32,153 bases of DNA. It comes from Chara braunii (taxonomy: Eukaryota > Streptophyta > Charophyceae > Charales > Characeae). Each line of letters starts with the position of its first letter. The stretch's first letter is position 1. The notes below the pieces were generated by a model, which was given only the letters and a program-made list of their open reading frames with translations, searched no databases and was not told where the DNA came from. The DNA is taken from positions 1,096,946 through 1,129,098 of the forward strand of contig BFEA01000274.1 in assembly GCA_003427395.1 (NCBI GenBank), read 5' to 3'. The translations under genes were made by a program, and so were the position numbers. Positions 10,645 to 18,822 of the stretch are shown piece by piece.

Positions 10645-11578
10645 ACGATAGTGTCCAGAACACAAAAAGACCAAGAGTGATGAAAAAAAGCACACTGGTG
10701 TTTTTCTAACCTCTGTTTTTCTGCCCACTGTTTTCCCAACACACTGCATAACTACGGTTGAGCAGGGTATGACCACGTAGCACACCTGCCAGCCCAGGAT
10801 TCTCTGAAGCGGCGAGATTGAAGCAAGAGCGACACATTACATGCTACCCACATGCAATGTTGCATGACGAGGAAGCCAGCAAACACAACAAGCAGACCAA
10901 GGTCGGCATGGCATATAGGCATGCCAACGGAGTATGGGCTATATGCATGCAACTCTCAGGGTCGTTCTCAGAACCCAGTATGTCTCTAACTAGCATTAAA
11001 CCACCAGTACTTGGCCCAGCTATCGGCCACAGAGAAAAATAGAGTAGAAATGTTTCTAGTTGGATGAATTTGGGCGCTCCTGTAGTGACTCATACATTTC
11101 CTAAACTCATGGCTTGTTAACGGGCACGACCTTAGGAAGTACTGGTGGTTGACTTTAATCATTCGATCAACATGTGTGTGTTTGACAGGTGCGGCTAAAA
11201 GAATGAAGCATTCCATAATATAGAATCGTGACTCGCATCTCTCTTCTGTGGTGTGTATGTGTGTGTGTGGAAGCCACACACACACACACACATACACACA
11301 CACGCACACACACACTCAGGCGGATTGATGCAGCTAGGGTTAGTGCTTCTGCCGTTGGGTATGCAGTACTATGCACGGCTGAGTGGGTGTGCAGATGGGT
11401 TTTATGGCTGTGTCAGATTAGTTTCTCAAACTTACTCCCATTCTTGTCAGGGGTTTGGACCGACAGTCTGCTAGGATTGCAGGGTTGGTGTGTGTAAAGG
11501 CGAGCAGTTTTCTCAGGGGTATCGCTAACTCTGGGCGACGTGGTGAGTCCTTATCCATCAGTCAAATGCATCACTGGC
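10645..11578. repeat. Non-coding stretch with GT/CA inverted microsatellite
   Basis: No gene is recognised. A GT run at 11251-11270 and a CA run from 11274 to about 11314 face each other across AAG, forming a potential long hairpin. At about 10996-11033 there is a short dispersed sequence (CCACCAGTACTTGGCCCA) that recurs near 31748. Confidence 0.65.
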
Positions 11579-11627
11579 AGACTGTCGGGGTTCCTGACGA
11601 GTCGGTCAAAGTTCGATGAAAGAGTCT
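11579..11627 (+). ncRNA. Hammerhead ribozyme, degenerate upstream copy
   Basis: The complete hammerhead core is present: CTGACGA at 11594-11600, stem II GTCG/CGAT (11601-11604 with 11614-11617), GAA at 11618-11620, and stem III AGACTGT/AGAGTCT (11579-11585 with 11621-11627) with one mismatch. The expected cleavage site is after GTC (C11586). Stem I is collapsed: only seven bases, GGGGTTC, separate the cleavage site from the core, where the downstream copy has a 4-bp stem and loop. It is therefore probably inactive or very weak. Its layout matches the type III (stem III open) form. Confidence 0.7.
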
Positions 11628-11903
11628 CGCACAGTCATGCTTTCTTTGTGGAATTGTGTGTAGTGAATATGACACCACACACACACATAGTAGCACAACA
11701 ATCTATGTTTTCTTGTAGATTGAAAAAAGCTATATAATATATGTGCAAGTGTGCCGCTTTGGCGGCAGACGGATCTGCGGGCACTTCCTGCTCAACCACA
11801 CAAACGTGGGGAACCTCACATCTTCTATTATATTGTCCGCCTATACTTTTGTTTGTTTTATGGTTGGTCTGTGATGGTTTGTGGATGGGATGAGAGAGAG
11901 AGG

Positions 11904-11905
<2 letters not shown>

Positions 11906-11969
<64 letters not shown>
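11906..11969. repeat. (CA)n microsatellite
   Basis: A perfect CA dinucleotide array of about 64 bases lies between the two hammerhead motifs. Confidence 0.97.
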
Positions 11970-11972
<3 letters not shown>

Positions 11973-12243
11973 AGTTTGTGTATGTCTTTCTCTCCCTTCT
12001 CTGTGTCTTTCTTTCTTCCTTTGATTTTTTCTAAGTCTTTTGCCTGTCTAAGTGAGCATCCTTAAGCAGTGCCAAGCAATCGGTCATTCCTCGTTTGGAG
12101 TGCCTACAACACTCTTAAGGGGGCCGCTCAGTTTGGGATGCCTGTGTCTTCTGCGGGTTAGGATAGATGTCTGTCGGAGTACCTCCGTGGCTCAACGGGT
12201 GGTGGAACCAACAGTCTGCGGGGTTCAATGGTGATGTGAGTAG

Positions 12244-12640
12244 GTGATGTGCCGCTTTGCTCCATGTTGGATGTTTGGACTGCCTTGTCTGCGCTCCACC
12301 GCTGCCTTGCTGCCCGTCCTGCTTGCTTTGCATGTGGTTCTTTGTAAGCTGTTGTGTTCTCTGGGTGGTGTCGCTGAGGTGTCGGTCTTGCCGTGTGGTT
12401 ACCTATGCTGCTGCTTTGCTGCCCTTCCTTCCGTGTCTTTTGCTTGTGTGCAGTGCCGCTTGGCTGCCTTGCTTGTGTTGCCTTGTGCTTCACTGCACCG
12501 CTGTTGTGCTGCTCGTCCACTTGCCATGTCGTTCTTTGCAGTCCTCTTTTGGCATTGAGCAGCCATGTTGCCTCTGCAGTGTTGCCTGGTGCTTCGCTGG
12601 GTTGCTGCCTGCTGCTTTGTTCCGTTGGGGGGACAGTCTG
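12244..12640 (+). other. A-depleted TGC/CTT-rich segment with false long ORFs
   Basis: The plus strand here is very poor in A and rich in TGC, TTGC and CTT words. All three plus frames stay open for 90-150 codons, giving Cys/Leu-rich translations. Every stop codon needs an A, so base composition alone explains the openness. I do not call a gene. Confidence 0.6.
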
Positions 12641-12695
12641 CCTTCACCAAGGGTCAAAGGGTTCATGACCCAAACCATCAGTGCGGGGATTCCGC

Positions 12696-12751
12696 AGATT
12701 GTCGAGGGTTCAGCCTCCTGATGAGTCGGTGCAACTCCTACGAAACAATCT
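12696..12751 (+). ncRNA. Type III hammerhead ribozyme, complete
   Basis: All hammerhead elements are present in order. Stem III 5' strand AGATTGT (12696-12702) is followed by the cleavage nucleotide C12703 (GUC site). Stem I is GAGG/CCTC (12704-12707 with 12714-12717) with loop GTTCAG. The core is CTGATGA (12718-12724). Stem II is GTCGG/CCTAC (12725-12729 with 12737-12741) with one internal mismatch and a seven-base loop. GAA (12742-12744) follows, then stem III 3' strand ACAATCT (12745-12751), which pairs perfectly over 7 bp, including the required A-U pair next to the core. The known role of this motif is self-cleavage of the RNA strand, here the plus strand. It lies antisense to the PPO intron. 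Confidence 0.9.
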
Positions 12752-12769
12752 ATCATCATAAGTTTTTAT

Positions 12770-13395
12770 CTTTTTTTTTTTTTTTTTTCAGTCTTTGACT
12801 CTTTGCATTTTCGGGGGACTTGTTTTTTTTTTTTTTTTTTTTTTTTCCTGGTTTGCTGGTAACAGCAGCTGGTTGTTGTAGTTTCCCTGCATTATGTGTC
12901 CGCGTGTTGTCTGCCCTCCCGCCTCCCCCGTGTCCTCCAGCCTATGTGTTGTCTCAAGTTTTTCCTCCACCCATATGCCCTCCGGTATGTGTGCCATGTT
13001 GTGGCCTGTCATCCAATAGCGCATTGCCTCCTTACACCTGGCTTCATTGTCTTACCTTTCCCCCTTCTTTTGTGTTTGTTTGTGATGTACTGTTGTGTGT
13101 GTGTTCTGGGTCATACCACAGCTGCATTCAAGGCAATGATGCTTCAACAACGTTTTTTCTTCCTTACCTTCTGCAGATGGATGCGTCTGCCCCATGCCCA
13201 CAAGTAGTTCCACGAAGCACACTAGACGTTTTGGCCACACCCTGTCAAGTTTGCACGAGTTGCGTTGTTGGTAGGGTACACTATGCCTGCTATGAGTGAC
13301 CACGGTGTGCCGACGCTTTTCAGCATTGGAGAATTTGCTTGGCATAGTGTTCGTGCCAAGGCGTGCCTGCGTGCGCACACCCTCAAAACACACAC

Positions 13396-13468
<73 letters not shown>

Positions 13469-13499
13469 GGTCTTACAGATGGGGGTTGGTCAGACTCAC
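12770..13499. repeat. T runs and (CA)n microsatellite next to the CuA exon
   Basis: Two T homopolymer runs (about 12770-12788 and 12823-12846) and a CA array with one early CG interruption (13388-13466). The CA array ends about 34 bases before the CuA exon's splice donor. No gene is recognised otherwise. Confidence 0.85.
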
Positions 13500-13787
13500 C
13501 AGCATTTGGGTGGTTGAACAACCATCTCGTAACTTCGATGCGATGTTTGACAGATTGTTATTGCGCCATTGATCGTACAGAGAAGATGATTCAATTGTGA
13601 ATTCCCTGGGAAGATGCTGCTCGGCGGGATGATCCCAGTTCCAGAAGGGAATGGTAAACGAGAAGTCGTTGATTAGCCATCCCAAGATCAATTCATGAAA
13701 GTAGAGGTACGCGCGGTGCCATGGAAGGAACAACCAAGAGCTGTGCATATCAAAGCTGTATGCAAAACTGCAATATGCGCAGTGAAT
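13500..13787 (-). CDS. PPO: Polyphenol oxidase, exon with CuA copper site
   Basis: This exon encodes the CuA half of a type-3 copper polyphenol oxidase (catechol oxidase/tyrosinase), which oxidises o-diphenols to o-quinones. The 96 codons open with IHCAYC, which supplies the first copper histidine and the cysteine that forms the Cys-His thioether bridge in plant PPOs. [19 protein letters not shown] follows, with the second and third histidines nine residues apart as in characterised plant enzymes. IPFWNWDHP and [10 protein letters not shown] then match the family downstream of CuA. The C-to-second-His spacing is about eight residues shorter than in angiosperm PPOs. The splice acceptor reads tcttttgcag before ATT CAC and the donor is CTG followed by gtgagt, a strong consensus. 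The exon is 288 bp and starts and ends in phase 0. No stop or frameshift is visible. The upstream exons carrying the N-terminus or any transit peptide were not found. Confidence 0.9.
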
Positions 13788-14299
13788 CTGCAAAAGATGA
13801 CATTGTCAGTTATTCACCAGGAGATCAGCCACTGGCACACTGAAAGGTACCTAGAAGTCCACATAAGAGTGCTAAAAAAAAAAAAAAAACACGATTACAT
13901 AAGAGTCGGATAAGACTCTGATAAGAGCCATGTAATTGAGCAAGCAGGGGCCAAAAAGACTCTGGCAGTCTCTGCACTATTAGGAAGGGCAAAAATTATC
14001 AAAATTTTGGACCATTTCTCGATTTATGTGTGTCATCCTTGTTCCAATTTTGATGCATGTCCCAAAGGACCAGGAAAGAGAGAAATGGACAGAGAAGGGG
14101 AAAGGTTTGTGGGCTGCAACATACGATGCAAGCACTGGATGGGAGCATGCAAATAAATGGTGTCTGTGCTGCCCTCTTGACATAGGCTCATAAGAAGAAT
14201 ACAGGTTAATTGTCATCCTTCAAATCCCATCGTGTTGCACAAACCGGTAAGACAAGGGGACCCTTTAGCCTGTGATAAGCCAAGCTCCGTACCTCGAGG

Positions 14300-15130
14300 C
14301 TTCATGTACCTTTCAGGATAAACCCCGAAGTAATCCCCAAGTACGAACCTTGATGAGCCATGGAAGGAAGGAGTCCATTTCAAAACGTTGATGGCCATCT
14401 GCATGCATCTTTCGGGTTTGTCCTTAGTGACCACAGGGGAACTTCAAGAAAATGGTTACAAATTCGGTTGAGATAGTTTTACTCTTTGTGCTTAGCCTGA
14501 GCACGCCATGCTGGAATTCTTGCTCGACTACGCAAGCTGGCTTCCCGCTTTGCGCGCTAGCACCAACTTCTTTTCTTGTTGTCCTTCGTCTACACGCATC
14601 CCTTTGTCTTCCTCTCGCCCCTTGTTGTATCCTCCCCCTGTGTCCTTTCGTGCAATTGATTGGTAGCCAGTTGGAGGGTCGGATCAAGCCGTAAGAGCGA
14701 ACTTACATGTCCACCTTGAACGACCACCTCAATTGTGTGAAAATTTCAATCGACCTGCCTTTCTCGACTCTCTAGAACCTTCCTTCTTTTGTCCTCATCA
14801 TCAACACCCCTCGCTGCCTGCATTAAGCGTTGGTGCCCCGCCGCCTTCCTCTATAGCGATCTCCCCCTTTCCCAATTGCAGACTAAGACGGACTTTACTG
14901 CAATGCGGACGTATGGAGGACCTTATTGTGGACCGATCGGGTTCACTTTTATTAATCCGTCAAAGGCGTGTCATATAGGGGGAGTTGGGTTTGTATTGAT
15001 TGATCAGTTCTCGCCCCCACTCTCACCACTGTCAGATGACGAGGATTCCGGCCGATCTGACGGATGACATTGGCCCGACATAGACACATAAAGTGTCTCT
15101 CTTCTCCTTGGTTCCCACGAAAAGGGCGGC
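14300..15130. repeat. Unnamed dispersed repeat, copy 1
   Basis: From GGCTTCATGTACCTTTCAGG onward this segment is clearly related to 25565-26050 and then to 26965-27430. Shared stretches include TAAACCCCGAAGTAA, CACCAACTTCTTT, TCCTTCGTCTACA, GGATCAAG(C/T)CGTAAGAGC, CCACCTCAATTGTG, GGTGCCCCGCCGC, and later CAAAGGCGTGTCAT/CGAAGGCTTGCCAC and CCTTGGTTCCCACGAAA/CCTTGGTCCCCACGAAA. A TATA-like CTCTATAGCG sits at about 14850 where copy 2 has CTATAAAT. A 92-codon plus frame (14789-15067) crosses it but has no family match I know. Confidence 0.7.
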
Positions 15131-16030
15131 TTGAACCTGATGCTCGTAGCCAATCATTTTGCAGATTGAGGGGTTCAGAACCTCTTGACGCGCCGTTGTC
15201 CGACTTCTACGGTCGCGACAATATCCTTTCTAGTATCGATGAAGGCGGGAAACAATGTTACGAGAGATGGTGTAAGGCGGGACCAAAATTCAAAAGGATG
15301 AAGAAGGAGAGGAAGGCGTGAAAAGGGGGAGAAGGAAAAAGTTACAGTTTTGGTGCAAAGGAGGACAGAGTGCAAGTAAAGTTTGCATGCAAGAGCGCAG
15401 GCACGAAAATGCATTTGCGGAAATGCAAAGGCACGAAAACACTTTGTGCAAAATGCAAGTGAAAGTTGCATTTAATTCCTATCACTAATTTAAAATTGAA
15501 AAGTCCGAAAATAAATTATGAGCGCGCTCTTTAAGGCACGCGAAAATCCTACATCGATTCTTATCTTCTTCTACTACAAATGAAAATTCACATAAGTTGC
15601 AAGGTCATTTCCAAATTTCACAAAAAGAAACACGAACTCCAACGGATTAACCAACGCAAGCCACCCATGGACACCCCACCAAAGACGAAGCTTGCAGAAT
15701 AATGTCGCGATCCAAAAAAGGAAACCAAAAACGTAGTGTACAACCCCTTTAGAAAAAGAAGTTGAAAGGGGTCACCATATAGGAGCTTGTGTGGACACGT
15801 AAGCTGGGGTGTAGCAACGTGGCAGTGGAACCCAGAGCAACGATTCTCTTTAGACCTGCCAAACGGGAAGACCGCCCTAGGCCTATGCTGGGTAATCATC
15901 AGGATGGGTCACCATAATAGTACCAAGTTAACAGCAGGATTTGCAACGAGGTCGATCACAATGGCCGCATTGCCTCAAGGAGTTTGTCCTCAATTATCGA
16001 CCATTGCTTCCCTTGTTGCACACACTGGTG
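15131..16030. other. Stretch without recognised features
   Basis: No gene, RNA or named element is visible. Around 15370-15465 the words TGCAAGTG, GGCACGAAAA and GAAATGCAAA recur in a loosely repeated way. Confidence 0.4.
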
Positions 16031-17352
16031 ACCGTTGTCGGGACCTCTAGTTCTCGAACATTGTCCCGACCGGTGAGAGCCGATATATAGCTAAGTTGTG
16101 CACGACAGAGGAATCCAGAGAAAGGAGACAAGAGGGAGAGAAAGGAGTTAGGACTGGGACGGGACCTCCGGGAGGAAGGATGCCCTGGGCTGAGTGCCGC
16201 AGGATGAAGGGACCCGACGATGTTGAGAAAGTAAGTGACGGGACGTGGGCGCATGGGGGCATAGGATGGGGCCAGGAGGGTCATTCGAATTCATCATGGC
16301 AAGGGCCCGAGGGGCCATGAACTGAGCAAGCGAGGCGCGGGGGATGACAAGAGAATAATGAAGCGGAGAGGTGGACAGCCCTGGTGGCCGCGGAACACTA
16401 GAAAATAAGGACCCCGACGTGGGGCCCACCTATGACAATTAACCGAAACCACGGATTGGAGGTCCCGCGGCTGGAGAGATCGGCGCGCGCGGGGCTCGAG
16501 AAAAGACAAGGAAAGGGGACCACCATAGGGCGGTAGACGCCAAAAGAAACCGGGACACCATGAGGAAAGGTACCAGGGACCACATGTGGCTAAGTAAAAA
16601 TAATGGTATCCGGGACAAACTATCGACGGGACCACCGGCGGGACAAGTATTGGGGGGGCCGCTAGCGGGACAAGTACTGGCGGGACCACCAACAGGAGTG
16701 TCGAGGAATAGCACGGGACAAGTGACGGGGACATAAAAAAGGTCTCAAGAAGAACTGCGGAGCGGCGTGAGGGAAAAATAATTAAAGCAAGGTGCACCGT
16801 CAAGATCAAGATCTTGACGGCCAAAACTATTAGCACCACTAGTGCAAGCACTAGTGGGAGCAAATGGGAAGACCACAAGGGAAAGGAAAAGTAAGGAAAC
16901 ATGAAGGGGGAGGCAAGGGAGCAATCCGGAAAATCTCGGATTAGCCTCCCTCAAGAAAATGGAGTCAAAAGAGACTCCCTGTGAAAAATAGGCTTCCGGG
17001 AGAAAATCGGAGTACGAGGGGGCACTCTGTGAGAAAAATAGAGGTAAAAGGAGACTCCTATGGGCATGAGGGAGCCACAGTTGCAGTCGGAGATATAACG
17101 AACTGCACCTTAGGCATAGGAAGGGCCAAAACGAAGAGGTGGGGCATAGAAAGAGGCCTTAACGGCTAGTTGACACTTGACATATCAGGAAAAGAGAGAA
17201 AAAGAAAAGAAAAAGGTGAGAAAAAGGAGGATGAGAGGGAGTGAGTGAGTCGGCCGTTAGTAGGACTGGCACAAGTACGGACTGACAGGTCCCTACTGTT
17301 CAAAAATGGATAGAAAATAAAAGAAAAGAAAAGAGAAAAGAAAAGAATAGAN

Positions 17353-17384
<32 letters not shown>
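16031..17384. repeat. GGGAC-rich, purine-biased block ending in poly-A
   Basis: The hexamer CGGGAC and close variants recur many times between 16037 and 16735. The block opens with a perfect inverted pair, GTCGGGAC (16037-16044) and GTCCCGAC (16063-16070), followed by TATA-like sequence near 16083. The plus strand is purine-rich to about 17350 and ends in an A run (17353-17384). A 202-codon minus-strand open frame (16902-16294) is Leu/Pro/Ser-rich, as expected of a pyrimidine-rich strand, and I do not accept it as a gene. It could be LTR or internal sequence of an unrecognised retroelement. Confidence 0.5.
16797..16856. other. Two adjacent palindromes
   Basis: CCGTCAAGATC and GATCTTGACGG form a perfect 11-bp inverted repeat with a two-base spacer (16797-16820). 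It is followed by the self-complementary CACTAGTG repeated twice (16837-16844 and 16849-16856). Confidence 0.75.
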
Positions 17385-17389
<5 letters not shown>

Positions 17390-17466
17390 CTAACAACCAA
17401 AAACGACCACTTAGGGTGATACATCCGTAACCAGATTCATTCTGGCATATGTCCGTTACAAAGTAT

Positions 17467-17513
17467 CTTGATTTTCTCTTGATTTTACAGAGAAAATCAA
17501 GAAAAAATCAAGA
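17467..17513. other. AT-rich inverted repeat
   Basis: CTTGATTTTCTC (17467-17478) is mirrored exactly by GAGAAAATCAAG (17490-17501). Further TTGATTTT/AAAATCAA copies inside and outside give a nested palindrome. No role can be assigned. Confidence 0.7.
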
Positions 17514-17600
17514 AAATTCAATAGAACTGATTCTGACATTGTTTGGGGTAAGAAACGGAGACCCGTATTTTTCGGTTCTCCCACCTTGGGCAAAAACGTC

Positions 17601-17712
17601 AAAAATCTGCAAAATCTGCAAAATCTGCAAAATCTGCAAATCTGCAAAATCTGCGTTTTGCAAAATCTGCGTTTTCTGAAATCTGTGTTTTTTGCAAGTC
17701 TGTGTTTTCTGC
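17601..17712. repeat. Tandem repeat of an AAAATCTGC-type unit
   Basis: Short units of 8-9 bases ending in TCTGC run head to tail from about 17601, near-perfect at first and drifting to TCTGCGTTTT, TCTGTGTTTT variants by about 17712. Confidence 0.9.
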
Positions 17713-17826
17713 ATCTCGGCTGTAGGTCTAGTTGCTGCAAATCAGAATTTTTTGAAGTCTGGAGCTAGGGATAACTTAGAGGAGACGAGACCGTACACTT
17801 AGAATAGGAAGAGATACTGTACACCT

Positions 17827-18598
17827 CGCAACTTCTTCCTCCTCCACCTTCTTCACCCATCCACCATATCCAACCACCTGGCACCCTCTCCCTCCTCCAT
17901 CTTCTTCACCCATCCACCATAGCCAACCACCTCGCACCTTTTCCTTCCTCCATCTTCTTCACCCATCCACCATAGCCAACCACCTNNNNNNNNNNNNNNN
18001 NNNNNNNNNNNNNNNNNNNNNNNNNNNNNNNNNNNNNNNNNNNNNNNNNNNNNNNNNNNNNNNNNNNNNNNNNNNNNNNNNNNNNNNNNNNNNNNNNNNN
18101 NNNNNNNNNNNNNNNNNNNNNNNNNNNNNNNNNNNNNNNNNNNNNNNNNNNNNNNNNNNNNNNNNNNNNNNNNNNNNNNNNNNNNNNNNNNNNNNNNNNN
18201 NNNNNNNNNNNNNNNNNNNNNNNNNNNNNNNNNNNNNNNNNNNNNNNNNNNNNNNNNNNNNNNNNNNNNNNNNNNNNNNNNNNNNNNNNNNNNNNNNNNN
18301 NNNNNNNNNNNNNNNNNNNNNNNNNNNNNNNNNNNNNNNNNNNNNNNNNNNNNNNNNNNNNNNNNNNNNNNNNNNNNNNNNNNNNNNNNNCGCACCTTCT
18401 TCCTCCTCCATCTTCTTCACCCATCTACCATAGCCAACCACCTCACACCATCTTCCTCCTCCATCTTCTTCACCCATCCACCATATCCAACCGCCTCACA
18501 CCATCTTCCTCCTCCATCTTCTTCACCCATCCACCATAGCCAACCACCTCACACCTCCTTCCTCGTCTTCCTCAACCATCTTCCATATCCAACCGCCT
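17827..18598. repeat. 53-bp minisatellite interrupted by an assembly gap
   Basis: Units of 53 bp, typically CGCACCTTCTTCCTCCTCC through CACCATAGCCAACCACCT, begin at 17827, 17880 and 17933 before the gap, and at 18391, 18444, 18497 and 18550 after it (the last is shortened). 17986-18390 is a run of 405 N. Fifty-three is not a multiple of three, so successive units change reading frame and the array cannot be a simple protein repeat. Confidence 0.95.
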
Positions 18599-18740
18599 CG
18601 CAACCCATTCCCACTTCACTCCTTTCACCAACCAAAGACCATGACCAAAGGAACACAATGGAACAAGGTAGAGAAAAGGAACCTTAGGTAGGACGGTAGG
18701 ACGAGTAAGGGGATAAGTTTGATTAGGAGTCGGGAGTCTC

Positions 18741-18743
<3 letters not shown>

Positions 18744-18817
<74 letters not shown>
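18744..18817. repeat. (CT)n microsatellite
   Basis: A perfect CT dinucleotide array of about 74 bases in pyrimidine-rich surroundings. Confidence 0.97.

Positions 18818-18819
<2 letters not shown>

Positions 18820-18822
<3 letters not shown>

Larger units (their letters stand above)
11579..12751 (+). mobile_element. Candidate retrozyme-like element bounded by two hammerheads
   Basis: Two type III hammerhead motifs in the same orientation lie 1117 nt apart (cleavage site to cleavage site). Sequence just upstream of each is also related: both have GACAGTCTGC, then CCATCAGT, then CAGA(C/T)TGTCG. This suggests that each sits in a copy of a terminal direct repeat. Plant retrozymes are known to carry one type III hammerhead per LTR and no protein-coding gene, and Penelope-like elements carry hammerheads in their terminal repeats. 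The interval contains a (CA)n run and an A-poor, TGC-rich segment, with no convincing protein. Full terminal repeat borders, primer-binding site and target-site duplication were not found, so the element type is inference. Confidence 0.5.
301..13787 (-). other. PPO: Partial polyphenol oxidase locus with two multi-kilobase introns
   Basis: Three minus-strand exons occur in the order expected of one gene: CuA (13787-13500), linker (8189-8070), CuB (490-301). The two introns are about 5.3 kb and 7.6 kb and are full of transposon remnants and microsatellites. All junctions between the three exons are phase 0. That the exons belong to one transcript is inference from order, strand, phase and complementary domain content. 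Confidence 0.75.

Noticed and set aside
12188-12231. tRNA-like A box (TGGCTCAACGGG) and B box (GGGTTCAATGG)
   Set aside because: The boxes are only 21 bases apart, too close for a tRNA, and no arms pair.
12257-12721. 154-codon Cys-rich ORF
   Set aside because: The segment is almost free of A on the plus strand, so stops are absent in all three frames. It also overlaps the hammerhead.
16294-16902. 202-codon hydrophobic minus-strand ORF
   Set aside because: Its composition follows the pyrimidine-rich strand of a repetitive block, with no ordered membrane segments or family motif.
17853-18477. ORFs of 172-180 codons across the N gap
   Set aside because: They consist mostly of undetermined residues from Ns, and the 53-bp units shift frame.
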